Shown: one piece after another, positions 46,520 through 58,890 of the stretch | Position numbering within the stretch: the first letter of the stretch is position 1 | Layout of the letters: the number at the start of each line of letters is the position of its first letter | From: Cephalotus follicularis | Lineage: Eukaryota > Streptophyta > Magnoliopsida > Oxalidales > Cephalotaceae | DNA: 64,000 bases | Direction: 5' to 3' | Assembly: GCA_001972305.1 (NCBI GenBank) | Contig: BDDD01001803.1 | Coordinates: 137,932 to 201,931, forward strand | Position numbers and translations under genes: made by a program | Notes under the pieces: model-generated | Database searches by the model: none | Told to the model about the DNA's origin: nothing | The model's input: the letters and a program-made list of their open reading frames with translations, nothing else

Positions 46520-48950
46520 TGTTAGATGAGGGGTGTCCCTACATGCCATGTGGAGTGGTGTTTGTATATATACACTCTTGATTTATACAGTTCTGCATTC
46601 CATTTATGTTCTATGTGCAAAATTTATTTATATTGGCTCATCCCAACCAAATAAAAGAAACAGAATAATTAGTCTTAATTAACTGTATGCCATGGAGGCC
46701 ATGAGAATGAGATCCCTATTCCCTGTGACTTAAACTGTTCCAAGTCATAGGTTCACTTTCTTTGGGCCATTGTTGAATCGTGTTAAAGACTTGCCATATT
46801 ATGCTTGCTCCCAGGGAGGGAGGATGGATCTTCTCATGGACTATTCGTTATTATCCTAAAGCTAATGTGGGGTGCATGCACAGATGCATGATGCTGAACT
46901 GGCTCACCAATAGGATCCCTATTTGGATAGTCAATACCCATGTCGATAGGGATTCCTATGGTCTCGGTAGTGTATAGTCTATGGTGACTAGTAGGTCCAT
47001 GCCTGCATTGCCTCCTTGGACCTAAACGGCTAGCATACATTGTGTGGTGATTGCTTAACTTTGATTTCTACCTTCCTAAGCACTAGCTACTTGTTGGTAA
47101 AATCGTTGTCTTTGGGTCTTGTGGAAGCTGCATTGAGATGTATGAGCGAGTGCGCAACAAGGGATCATTACACCCGGGCTGAGGGTGACCAGCTCTATTT
47201 GTCTATGTACGTTGTAGACTGAAAATCTTGTACAGGTTATAAACGAACCGGAGACGGGGTAGTTTCCATGGGAGGTCTGTCATAGTCTCAGTGCGATCAT
47301 AGATATTTAGCATCACGGCTAAATCTAGGGGTGACATTCATCCAAACCCTGGACCAATGATCGGAGCTAAGTATGACGAAGGAAACCTGACACATAATCC
47401 TACGAATGGATAAAGCACTGGCTATCCGGCCCCATGATAGATATACATGATCATACACGAACCGGGATGGTGAGTGGAACGCACACAGGGGCTATTTTAA
47501 TAGTCGGTGACTGTTAAATTAGTCATACCAGACAAACGGGATGTTTTGGAATTTATCATCATACCGGAGAACGACCAGGCTGTCGGGTCCTGCCTGACTT
47601 TACACAGGCTGACGTGTGATGGAAACATGTCATTTAGTGAAAAGTTAACATCAAGGAGATGTTACTTTGTCAGTGGATATTTTAGTTGTTGGATTTAGGT
47701 CCATGCATTACCACGATAAAATATTCAAAGCAAAGTGTTGATATTCACAATGAGTACTTTGGGAACTTGTTGTTTATGAGAGAGCTTTGGGCTTAACTTT
47801 GGGCTTGGGATTTATTCCCACTTGTAGGCTGATTTTTGGGGCCTAAGAGAGGTCCCATATTGGTTGAAAATTTGGGCTCAATTTTATTTTTAATTTGGTG
47901 GCCCAAACTTGCTTTAAAGTTGCCTACTAATGTTGACTAAGTCAACTCTTAATTCTTCATTTTGTCTCACACAGCAATGCTCCATTTTTTGGTCATTTTG
48001 GATGGCCAAATGGTGAAGAAAAGGAAGAGATGAGTCATTGTTGCATTTATTGTTCCATGACAAAATGGTTTAATGCATAAGAGACAAAAGCATAATGTAA
48101 GATATTTCTTTTATCTTACTTAACACGCTTTGCTTATGTTGAATGCATTACACGGCAAAGCTCATTCGCTCTAGCAATCTCTCCATCTCACATAATTGCT
48201 CTCTCTCCCATTCTCCCTTGCAAAGTTCGTGCTTCTCATTCTCAAAAAGAAGAAAACGCCATTGTCTCAAAGCTTGAAGAGAAAAGCATATCAACCATTC
48301 TTTCACCCATCATATGTCATAAAAGGTGGAGATTGTTTTGTATTTTGCATTCAATCTTTACCTAGTGTGATCTAGGATAGATTAAACACAAAACCTCCTA
48401 CTTTTCAAGCATCATTTTTTGCCATGACAAAAGGAATAGCTTGGAACAAAATTGGAACTTTGGATTGAAGAGTCAGAAGGAGCATTTCTTAAGGGAAGGA
48501 GTCATCATTTTGGTAACATCACTTCTTCCTTGTTGTAGCTTGTAGCTTCGGGGTTGTGGGGTGGTATTACCGTCCCACCCATGCCCCTTTGTTTGCAGGC
48601 TGTGTAACCTTGCAAACCCTTAAGGTTAGGGTTTCAAGGGTTTGGATTTTGTGCCCCGTAGTGCTAGGTTTCTGTGTGTTTCTGTAATGCTGTTTTGTGC
48701 ATCTAAGATTAGGGTTTATGGCAACCCTTATCTTCAAATCCAAATTCCTTTTGCTTGGCTTTTTATATGTGTTAGTCTGTTAGTGTAATTAGTGATCCAT
48801 GGTCATTTATTGGGACTTTTTGAACTATTGGATTTAGGGTTTCCCATTTCATGGGAATTAACTATTCGGACAAAATTAAAGTTAATCGCCCTAAGCCCGA
48901 AAATTCAAATTGCTTGCTTCCGCTACCCTATGAGCCATAGGTTCCCAAAA
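46520..48950 (+). repeat. 5' LTR of copia F
   Basis: It starts TGTTAGATGAGGGGTGTCCC and ends TAGGTTCCCAAAA, a mutated CCCAACA end. It contains AAACCCTA/TTTAGGGTTT boxes in its last 400 bases (48616-48845). No GTCGAC cluster is seen. Confidence 0.9.
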
Positions 48951-48964
48951 AGTGGTATCAGAGC
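48951..48964 (+). other. Primer-binding site of copia F
   Basis: AGTGGTATCAGAGC, complementary to the initiator tRNA-Met 3' end over TGGTATCAGAGC, follows the LTR directly. Confidence 0.92.
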
Positions 48965-50344
48965 GACCTAATTAGCATCAATCAAACCTATTTTTGATGT
49001 CTAATGGATTTGTGGTTGGTTTCTCTTTACTGGTCGATTTTATTGTAACCCTAGATTTAGTGGGAGTTGCAATTTCTTCAGTTTTTGTTGAAATCAAAGA
49101 GCCATTGAACGTTAGATTTTTACTTGTTAATTCAATTATATGTATGGCTATATTTTTGAATTTCTTATGCATGCTGGTAGGCTCGGGACTTAACCAAGTT
49201 TTATGGTTTCTTTTGTGGATGATTTAAATTCTTTATTACATTTATGGAATTCATTTTGTCTGTAATAAGGTTGCCTGTGTGCGCCGTATTTTTTCTTATC
49301 CTTTATTTTATAGGGAATAGAATTCTATTGTCCCTCAATTGTATTGTTTTTTTGTTTTATTGTACTATGGTTGTAAATTGAAGAAAGGAGACACGTAAAG
49401 CTTGAAGAGGGGATCAAGAAGATTACAAGACCCATGGAAGGCCACGTATGCATGGTAGCAAAATGTAATAGAGTTAATTAAATTTGTACACCTAGGAGAC
49501 CAAATGGTCACATTGGCTCACGTGATCACTCATAGTTTTAAGTCCCAAGTCAGGCCACTTTTAGGATGCATGAGATGGATGTTTTTTCTTTTACAAACGA
49601 TCCAAACATGACCGAGCATGCTAAGCCGTTCCAAAGGGATTTGAAGATAATTATATTATCTAATAATGGCATTGGTAATTGAATAAAATTGATGAGACCG
49701 AATTCCTCCAAATTATATAAATAATAAGTCCATAAGTGGTGGGGCATATGGTTGCCATGTCATTGGCCTTTCATTATCATCATTGAATGGTGTGGACATA
49801 TTGGGGATTGCACCAGCCAAAACTAAGGTCCCCCGTATGACCATTTCTATTCAATTTGAGTGTGAGGTACACTGGAAGGAAATAACCTTATTTTTACATT
49901 CTGATAGGCCAAAGTGTGTGGACGTCAAAACGAGTTCATTTCTTTAAGGATTGTGGGTTTAACTTATACTTGGATCTTATGGTTTGTCATGCGAAAGCTG
50001 AGACCATAAGGGCCGGGAGGCCGAATGTTTTGTATCAGATCTTACATTTCGAGGGAAGGGCCCGAGAATGTAAATTGGTACTCGTACCTGCCTATTCAGG
50101 TATTATGGTTTGTTAGCCCAAGTTAAGGCCATAATATCTTGATAGATTCCAATCCCCACTAGGAAGCGAGAGGCTTCCTGAATTCCACATGGGGGTGTGG
50201 GATACGATTAGAATAGTGGGAGGAGCCGTAATTACAAAAGACCAAGGATTATGGTAATAACATTAAATGGAATTATCTACTAATATTACTCTCTTTTTGT
50301 TTCCTCTTTTGTAGGTTGCTAGATATATACAGACTCTGCTTAAA
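48965..50344 (+). other. Long untranslated leader of copia F
   Basis: About 1.4 kb without a convincing open frame separates PBS and gag. The part from about 49540 is conserved with the leaders at 13540-14330, 20370-21200 and 25075-25910. Conserved blocks include AATAATAAGTCCATAAG.GGTGG, TGGTGTGGACATATTGGG and ATACGATTAGAATAGTGGGAGGAGCC. The last 100 bases contain GTAATAAC, CTACTAAT, a T/C run and TTTTGTAG|GTTGCT, which resemble intron signals (50254-50314). Confidence 0.7.
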
Positions 50345-51278
50345 ATGTCAGTTGGAACAACACTTTCACACGTATTGGAAACTAATAAGCTTACGGGTAT
50401 GAACTTTATGGATTGGCAGCACAATCTGCGCTTAGCACTCAAGAGCATGAAGCTTGGTCATGTCATGACTGAGATCCCCCTTATATTGGGAACCACTTCG
50501 ACAGTAGAGTAAAAGGCCAAGAGGGCCAAATGTATTGATGAGGATGAGCAAGCTCGTTGCCTATCGATTTCGGGTATGGTCCAAGAATTGCAAAGACAAC
50601 ACGAGAAACTTGATACCCTTGGAGCCATACTTCTCCGTCTTCAAGAGTTGCATGGATCCCAGTCTAGAACCGAGAGGTTTAGCTTGTCTTGTCAGCTCTT
50701 TTCTGTGAAGATGACCGAGGGAGCTTCAGTCCATGCACATGGACTGAAGAAGATAGATCTCATTGAATAGTTGATTCAGTTAGATCTCACCATGGACAAT
50801 GATTATTACATTGACCTGATGCTTTGCTCTCTTCCATGGTCATACTTCCAATTCATCACAAATTTCCACATGAACAAGGTGGAGACATATCTACCTGGAC
50901 TTGAGGAAATACACGGCCGAAGTAGACATGGACCATGGGAAGTCCAAGTCTAATGTGATGCTTCTACCTTCTACTTCTTCCAGGATAGCTCCTAAAAGGG
51001 GCAGATCGAGAGGATCTACGTCCAAGGGCAAGGCGCCCATGATTCCTAATGGGAAGAAGAAGAAGAAAGGAAAACAACCAACCAGGCCGGTGGGTCCAAT
51101 CATTGGGGGAGCCAACTTATACACGATCTGATAGCTTTAGAATGACAGTTGTTGCTTCTATTGTGGGAAGCAAGGTCATTGGAGATCACAGTGCTGTCAG
51201 TTCCAACAGTCCAAATCAGGAGGTGCCTCAAGGTCAGGTACTTTTATGATTGAGATTTTTATGGTTGAAAATGTTAGT
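50345..51278 (+). pseudogene. Copia F gag
   Basis: The ATG at 50345 opens MSVGTTLSHVLETNKLTGMN, with the gag N-terminal TG.NF.DWQHNLRLALKS motif. The frame runs with two stops to about 50900, then shifts into a basic KRGRSRGSTSKGKAPM and KKKKKGKQ segment. A CCHC zinc knuckle CFYCGKQGHWRSQC lies at 51153-51194. This is the nucleocapsid-type protein that binds the element RNA. It is inactivated by stops (for example TAA at about 50510 and TAG at about 50768) and by a frameshift near 50900. Confidence 0.85.
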
Positions 51279-52714
51279 TCAACATGGGTTTTGGATTCAG
51301 GTTGTGGAACTAATATTTGTAACTTTTTGCACGGACTAAGAGGAGCTAGAAAGTTGGATGCTAGGGAAGCACTGGACTTACGCCTTGGTGATGGATCGAG
51401 GATTCACACCACTTTGTAGGTGTTTTTGTTGAACGGGAATGTATTAAAACTTGATCCTTGTTTTTATGTCAGACACCTTGTAAGGAACATTATATCGGTT
51501 TCCTATTTGTATAAGATGGGCATGGAGCTCACTTTTACTGCATTTACTTGCAGTCTTATGCATAACAAAGTTCTTATATGTGAGGGACGCATAGACAATG
51601 GGATTTATGTTTTAAATACAAATCAACAAATGGCTTTAACAATTCAATATGGAACTAGCACTAAAAGACAAAGAGAGATAAATGATGTAAATCCTTGTTA
51701 CATATGGCACTGTAGATTAGGTCATCCTAGCGATGCTAGATTAACATGTTTGGTTAAGGATAGTCTTCTCGACATCCAGGATGTGGAGTCCTTTCCTACG
51801 TGTGAGCCATGTCTTATTGGTAAGATGACCAAATCTCCCTTCTCTGGGGAGGGGAAAGGGCAATGGACATACTGGGGCTTGTCCACACCGACGTCTGCGG
51901 ACCTATGTCGGTCAATGATATTTGAGGTTTTGCCTACTTCATTACCTTCACCGATGACTTGTAAAGGTATATGTATGTGTTTCTAATGAAATACAAGTCT
52001 AAGGCCTTTGAGAGGTTCAAAGAATTCAGACTATAAGTAGAAAAGAAAACGGGTAAGCCCATTAAGATCCTCTGGTCTGATCGAGGGGGCGAATACCTAT
52101 CTGCTGAATTCCTGGGCTATCTTAGGGATAACAGAATTCGCTCTCAATGGACACCTCCCAGAACACCATAGCATAACGGTGTGTCCGAGTGGAGGAATAG
52201 GACCTTGATGAATATGGTCTGGTCCATGATGTCTTTTGCAGATATTCCTATGTCATTCTTGGGTTATGCGCTGCAAATGGCAGCGTATATCCTAAATTGG
52301 ATTCCTTCAAAATATGTCCCCTGTACTCCTTATGGGGTATTTATAGGGAGGAAACCTAGCCTAAACCATTTGAAGGTTTGGGGTTGTCCAGCGTATGTGA
52401 AGAAGCGAGAGGCTTCTAAGCTGGAGGCACGAACGGATCGTTGCAGATTTGTGGGGTATCCTCAAGAGACCAAAGGATACTATTTTTACCATCCTAGCGA
52501 ACAAAAGGTTTTTGTTTCGCGAGATGCCACATTCCTAGAGAAGGAATACCTTCGTGCAGGGAGCAAGGTGGAACTAAGAGAGTTATCACCTGGTGAAAGC
52601 CCACAGGATGAGGAGGAATTAGAGGTTGAAGCCTTTAGAGACATAATTGGGGAAGGACCCCAACCTGAGAAAGGATCTCAAGAAGCCACTCCTCTAGAGA
52701 GGAGATCAGGCTGA
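51279..52714 (+). pseudogene. Copia F protease and integrase
   Basis: The protease box WVLDSGCGTNIC starts at about 51285. The pre-integrase zinc region has HCRLGHPSDARL and CEPCLIGKMTKSPF (51700-51840). A frameshift follows near 51870, then the core with WSDRGGEYLSAEF (about 52072), WTPPRTP*HNGVSEWRNRTLMNMV and the C-terminal CRFVGYPQETKGYYFYHPSEQKV block. The segment 52181-52714 is open for 177 codons. The integrase would insert element cDNA. It is broken by at least one frameshift and several stops. Confidence 0.87.
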
Positions 52715-54406
52715 GTTTCAACAGCTCCTGAGAGATATGGTTTTCTCGTTGAGGGCACTGATGAACTCAACGACATTTATGATGACGATCCTGTCAGCTA
52801 TGACGAAGCAGTGAAGAGCACTGAATCCAGGGCATGGCTTGAAGCCATGAAATCTGAGATGGACTCCTTGTACGCCAACCAAGTATGGAACTTGGTGGAT
52901 GCACCTGAGGGTGTTAACCCTATCTGTTGCAAATGGATCTTCGAGAGGAAGATTGGCGTTGATGGTAAGATATAGACTTATAAAGCGTGATTGGTTACGA
53001 AAAGGTATAGGCAAACACATGGAGTCGACGATACTGAAACTTTCTAACCAGTCGCTATGCTTAAGTCCATCTGGATACTGCTTGGTATAGTCGCTCATTA
53101 TGATTATGAGATATTATTGATGGATGTCAAGACGACCTCCTTGAATGGCTATCTTGAAGATGACATTTATATGTTCCAACCTGAGGGTTTTACATCCGAG
53201 GAGCATTCACAGAGAGTGTGCAAGCTCCAAAGGTCTATTTATGGCCTTAAGCAAGCATCCCGTAGTTGGAATATCCGATTTGATGAGACCCTTAAGACTT
53301 TCGGTTTCATAAAAAACGTAGATAAGCCTTGTGTCTACCGGAAACAGGATGTCCTAAACATCACTTTCTTTGTACTATACATGGACGACATACAAAAAAT
53401 AGGGAATGATGTGGGTATGTTAGAGTCCGTTAAAGTATGGTTATCCAAGAACTTCTCCAAGAAGGATTTGGGAACTTCTCGAAGAAGGATTTGGGGGAGG
53501 CTTCCTATATATTGGGTATAAAGATCAATAGAGACCGATCTAATAGGTTGCTAGGGCTCTCCCAAAGCCAGTACATCAGCAAGGTGCTGAAACGATATGG
53601 CCTTGAGAATTCCAAGCGTGGCCTACTACCAATTGGTCAGGGAATTCACCTCTCCAAGAGGATGTCTCCACGAACAAATGAGGAGAGGGCTCGCATGAGT
53701 AGGCAACCATATGCTTCGGTTGTTGGCTCCATCATGTATGCCATGCTATGTACTAGGCCTCATGTTGCTTATGCGTTGGGTATGGCTAGTTGATTTCAGT
53801 CCAACCCCGGTGAGAAACATTGGGAGATAGTCAAAGGGGTTCTCAAATACCTGAGAAGGACTCAGGATACCTTTTTTGACTTATGGAGGAGATAGTGAAT
53901 TGAAATTAGAGGGTGATACTGACTCTAGTTTCAATAGTGATCCGGATGATCGCAAGTCCATTTCAGGATTCGCTTTCGTCCTGAACGGCGGTACTGTGAG
54001 CTGGAGGAGTTCGAAGCACAAAACTACTACGGACTCCACCACGAAAGCAGAGTATGTTGCAGCCTCCGATGCCACTAAGGAAGCTGTTTGGATGAGAAAG
54101 TTCATTGTTGAACTCGATGTGGTTCCTACCATTGCAAGTCCAGTTGTGGTATACTGCGATAATGACGGGGCTGTTGCACAAGCCTAGAGTCGCAGTCGTA
54201 TCATTGCTCCAAACACATATTGTGATGGTATCATATGATCCAGGAGATCATTGACAGAGGAAACATCAACTTAGAGAGAGTAGCCACGAAGGCAAACTTG
54301 GTAGACCCACTTACCAAGGCTTTGAGCAGAACTGTAATTGAGAGACACAGAAGTGCAATGGGCTTGGGTTATAGGTCTTTGTGGCTTGAAGGGCCAAGTT
54401 GGAGAT
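52715..54406 (+). pseudogene. Copia F reverse transcriptase and RNase H
   Basis: After a stop, RT starts with ERYGFLVEGTDELND and AWLEAMKSEMDSLY. KWIFERKIGVDGK, MDVKTTSLNGYLEDDIYMFQPEGF and LQRSIYGLKQASRSWN follow. The catalytic box is YMDDI (53378-53392), with both aspartates kept. A 23-base tandem duplication at about 53449-53495 shifts the frame. RNase H has TDSSFNSDPDDRKSISGF and STTKAEYVAASDATKEAVW (53912-54090) and ends with ANLVDPLTKALS (about 54294). The polypurine tract GGGCCAAGTTGGAGAT is at 54391-54406. Confidence 0.88.
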
Positions 54407-56847
54407 TGTTAGATCAAGGGCGTCCCTACATGCCATGTGGAGTGGTGTTTGTATATATACACTCTTCATTTATGCAGTGCTGCATTCCATTTATGTTCTA
54501 TGTGCAAAATTTATTTATATTGGCATGATTATATGGCTCATCCCAACCAACCAAAAGGAAGAAAAATAAGTAATCTTAATTAACTATATTCCATTTATAG
54601 CCCTATCACATCAAAGGGTTGGATCTCTTCCCATGGAGGCCATGAGAATGGGATCCTTATTCCATTTAACTTAAACTGTTTGAAGTCATAGGTTCACTTT
54701 CTTTGGGCCATTGTTGAACCTTGTTAAAGAGTTGCCATATTATGCTTGCTCCCAGGGAGGGAGGATGGATCTTCTCATGGACCATTCGGTATTATCCTAA
54801 GCTAATGTGGGGGGCATGCGCGGATGCATGATGCTGAAATCACCCACCAATAGGATCCCTATTTGGATAGTTAATACCCATGTCAATAGGGATTCCTATG
54901 GTCTAGATAGTGTATAGTCTATGGTGACTAGTAGGTCAACACCTGCGTTGTCTCCTTTGACCTGAGCGGCTAACATACATTGTGTGGTGACTGCTTGACT
55001 TTGATTTCTTCTTTCTGCAGCAGTAGCCACGTGCTGGCAAAAGGGTTATCTTTGGGTCTTGTGGAAGCTGTATTGAGATGTATGAGCGAGTGCGCAACAG
55101 GGGATCGTGACACCCGGGTTGATGGTGACCAGCTCTATTTATCTATGTACGTTTCAGACTTAAAATCTTATACAGGTTATAGATGGACCAGATATGGGGT
55201 AGTTTCCATGGGAGGTCATTCATAGTCTTAGTGCGATCATTAAATATAGGGGTGACATTCATCCAAACCCTAGACCGATGATCGGACCTAAGTATGATGA
55301 AGGAAACATGACACATATGCGGATCACTGGATAAAGCACTGGTTATCCAGCCACATGATAGATAGAAGCGATCATACATGAATCTGGGGTGGTGACTGGA
55401 GCTCACACTGGGACTATTTTAATAGTCGGTGACTGTTAAATTAGTTGTACCGGACAAACGGGATGTTCTGGGAATTTATCATCATACTGGAGAACGACCG
55501 GGCTTTCGGGTCCCGCCTGACTTTGAACAGGTTGATGTGTGATGGAAACATGTCATTTAGTGAAAGGTTAACATCAAGAAGATGTTACTTTGTTAGTGGA
55601 TATTTTATTTTCTGGATTTAGGTCCATGCACTGCCACGATAAAATATTCAAAGTAAAGGGTTGATATTCACAATGAGTACTTTAGGGACTTGTTGTTTAT
55701 GAGAGAGCTTGGGCTTAACTTTGGGCTTGGGATTTATTCCCACTTGTAGGATGATTTTTTGGCCCTAAGAGAGGTCCCATATTGGTTGAAAATTTGGGCC
55801 CAAACTTTCCTTAAAGTAGTCTACTAATGTTGACTAAGTCAACTCTTAATTCTTCGTTTTGTCTCACATGGCAATGTTCCATTTCTTGGGCTTGTTTGAC
55901 GGCCAAATGGTGAAGAAAAGGAAGAGATGAGTCATTGTTGCATTTATTGTTCCATGACAAAATGGTTTAATGCATAAGGGACAAAAGCATAAAGTAAGAT
56001 ATTTCATTTATCCTACTTAACACGCTTTGCTTATGTTGAATGCATTACACGGCAAAGCCCATTCTCTCTAGTAATCTCTCCCTCTCACATAATTTCTCTC
56101 TCACCCATTATCTCTTGCAAAGGCCGTGCTTCTTATTCTTAAAATGAAGAAAATGCCATTGTCTCAAAGCCTGAAGAGAAAAGCATATCAACCAATCTTT
56201 CACTCCTCATATGTCATAAAAGGTGAAGATTGGTTTGTATTTTGTATTCAATATTTTCCTAGTGTGATCTAGGTCAGATTAAACACAAAACCTCCTACTT
56301 TTCAAGCATCATTCCTTGCTTTGACAAAAGGAATAGCTTGGAGAAAATTGGAGCTTTGGATTGAAGAGTCATAAGGAGCATTTCTTGAAGGAAGGAGTCA
56401 TCATTTTGGTAACATCTCTTGTTCCTTCTTGTAGCTTGTAGCTTTAGGGTTGTGCGGTGGAATTGTTGTCCCACCCATGGCCCCTTGTTTGCAGATTTTG
56501 TAACCTTGCAAACCCTTAAGGTTAGGGTTTCAAGGGTTCGGATTTGGTGCCACTTAGTGTTAGGTTTTTGTGTGATTCCGTAATGTTGTTTTGGGCATGT
56601 AAGATTAGGGTTTACGACAACCCTTATCTTCAAATCCGAATTCCTTTCGCTTGGTTTTTGATATGTGTTTTTTTGTTAGTATAATTAGTGATCCATGGAA
56701 ATTGGTTGGGACTTTTCGAACTATTGGATTTAGGGTTTCCCATTTTTTGGGAATTAACTATTCGGACAAAATTAAAGTTAATCACCCTAAGCCCGAAAAT
56801 TCAAATTGCCTGCTTCCGCAGCCCTATGAGGCTTGGGTTCCCAAGAA
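54407..56847 (+). repeat. 3' LTR of copia F
   Basis: It starts TGTTAGATCAAGGGCGTCCC and ends GGTTCCCAAGA or -AA at 56846-56847. It is co-linear with the 5' LTR throughout, including the AAACCCTTAAGGTTAGGGTTT block (about 56510). Confidence 0.9.
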
Positions 56848-57764
56848 AAAACATTGTTAATTACCCTCAAAACGGAGCATGATCAAAATATTATCCATCA
56901 ATAATCCACTTAATACATAAATCCATACATTATGATAATATTAACATTCTCAACAGAAATACAATTTTACTATTCTTCATTTCCCCACGCTCGACGATGT
57001 CGATCCACTGCATCAATCTGAAATCGATAGGGTTAGCCGAATCTACTTGCTAAGCAGGAAGAATATAAACGCATTTTGGGGTCAATGATAATAAATGTAA
57101 TGTAATGAATGCAATATGATGCAATACATATATATATATATCCGTCAATAGGTAAGCAACAATGCCAAGTTGCTACAACCATACAATCCATCAATCATGT
57201 CCAAAAGACCTATCAATCCAATCTTGCACGAAGTGCGTCTCTACCTCCTGGCCCCGATGATGTGCTCCTACTTCAGCCCCTTCTCTGGACGACTCAGAGC
57301 AGGTGAAACAATCAATCGAAGGTTGCTCGCACTCTGTGTTCAGCAACTAGGTTACTCACACTCTGTGTTTAGTAACCAAAGTGTGTGGGAGTCCCTAGCC
57401 ATCTCCTGCCCCATAGGCGTACATCCCACCGCTAGCCATCAATGACATCTCCGTCATGCAGCAAGCGCAGCATCAATCCAATCACAATCCATCAATCAAT
57501 CCAAAATCAATCCATTTCAAGTAGTTTATAAGTTATAAAATACTTGAGTACTTACATTTATTCAAAATGTAAAACCAATCCTTGAAAATAATATTCAATC
57601 CTTGAATTATATTATTTCATGTAAAATAATGATTTGTTTTAAATCATTTATGCACTTTCAAAATGATAAAACATTTTAGAATCAATAGTAACCATCCACA
57701 GTTCAATCCATAACAATATGCAAGCAAACATATGCTCAAAATGCAACCAGATCCTTTTGGCATC

Positions 57765-58025
57765 ACACGTACGTTGATAGCTTCGTCTAAGAGTCGAATA
57801 TTTCCCCTGACAGTAGGCTGTTTTCCTTTAACAGTCGGCTATTTCCTTTAATAGTCGGTTGTTCTTTCTAACAGTACACGTCTTCTCTATTACAACACAC
57901 CACCACGTCACTACCCAATGAAATTGGCAGAGTAACACATGAATAGCCGACTATTTTCCCTTCAACAGTTGACTGTTTCCTTCAACAGTCGACTGTTATC
58001 TTTGAACAGTCGACTGTTATGGAAA
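57765..58025 (-). promoter_or_regulatory. AACAGTCGACTGTT motif cluster, H2 LTR (inner)
   Basis: Sites include CAGTAGGCTGTTTTCC (57804), AACAGTCGGCTATTTCC (57830), AATAGTCGGTTG (57850), ATAGCCGACTATT (57943), AACAGTTGACTGTTTCC (57965), AACAGTCGACTGTTATC (57984) and AACAGTCGACTGTTATGG (58006). Here the palindrome extends to 14 bases (AACAGTCGACTGTT). Confidence 0.6.
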
Positions 58026-58761
58026 ACAATGGCATTTTTCTTCTTTACAGTTCACCACAGTAGTCACAACACAATCGGGATCAAACTTAATAACACATGC
58101 ATTTCAATTCTTTTCCACTATTGAAACCATACAGCCTGACTTCAACTTATATTAAACGTGAACATGCAATAGTGTCTATATACCAACCAAATAAAGTAGC
58201 ATACATATGCACATTCAACTCATATTCAACCAGAGCAACATCAATGTCAACCAACTGGTCAATTGCTATAATTGAGCACAAAATGACATTTATAAAATCC
58301 CTACTTCAGATTCCAAGTTAGGAATCAAAGTCCACCTCCTTAAGTCCACTGACCAGTAGCTTTGAGCTTCCAGGTCCAGTACTGCAACTCAAATTCGAGT
58401 TTCCAAGCTTCTCTCTTTGGTTCAAAAAATGGAGAATGATTTCTCTCTTTCTCCTCTCCTGTCTCGTTTTCTCATCGGTTCTCTCTATTCCTCTATATTT
58501 TTCTTTCTGTTCTTCTTTCTTTCCAGGTGTTGGACGAGGAGATGGAGAAGAAAGTGTTTATACAGGTTGCATTTCTCTCTCCAGGTCTCTCTCTCTCTTC
58601 AATTAACCTACAAGTGTCCATTTCCCTCTCTCACTCAGTATGAATGGTGTACAAATGTCCCATTCTTTCTCCCCTTTGGCCGTATGATGCAGAGGTGGAG
58701 TCCTCTTCCTTCCCCTCAGTTACTGCAAGTGATTACGTAACATGTTGTTTTAACAGAGCGT

Positions 58762-58890
58762 CATCTAGTCGACTGTTCTTCTCTAACAGTTGATTGTTTC
58801 CTCAAACAGTCTCCCAACCCACTGTTTTATTCGATAGTCGACTGTTTCCCCCATGAATCGACTCTTTAACCTTGACGTCGACGCTTGAGC
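58762..58890 (-). promoter_or_regulatory. Mixed-type GTCGAC motif cluster, H2 LTR (outer, U3 side)
   Basis: AGTCGACTGTTC (58768), AACAGTTGATTGTTTCC, ATAGTCGACTGTTTCC (58833) and AATCGACTC are followed directly by GACGTCGACGCTTGAGCGC (58875). Both flank types of the motif therefore occur in one LTR, within 110 bases. Confidence 0.6.

Larger units (their letters stand above)
46520..56847 (+). mobile_element. Copia F, near-complete element (about 10.3 kb)
   Basis: Two LTRs (46520-48950 and 54407-56847, both about 2.43 kb) flank a PBS, a 1.4-kb leader, gag, protease, integrase, RT, RNase H and a polypurine tract in the usual copia order on the plus strand. The candidate target duplication AAAAC occurs at 46515-46519 and 56848-56852, and the H2 LTR reads through across it. 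This is the best-preserved member of the long-LTR copia family that also supplies A, B, C, D, G and the array. Clade assignment (Angela/TAR-like) is tentative. Confidence 0.9.

Noticed and set aside
48951-48964. Possible tRNA-derived sequence near TGGTATCAGAGC
   Set aside because: Only the 3' terminal tRNA-Met complement is present at an LTR edge, as a primer-binding site; no tRNA cloverleaf. The same holds at 12854, 36431, 4461 and 1321.
58417-58740. 107-codon frame rich in Phe, Leu and Ser resembling a membrane protein
   Set aside because: Lies in a CT-rich part of the H2 LTR; hydrophobicity comes from the pyrimidine bias, and H1 has no matching frame.
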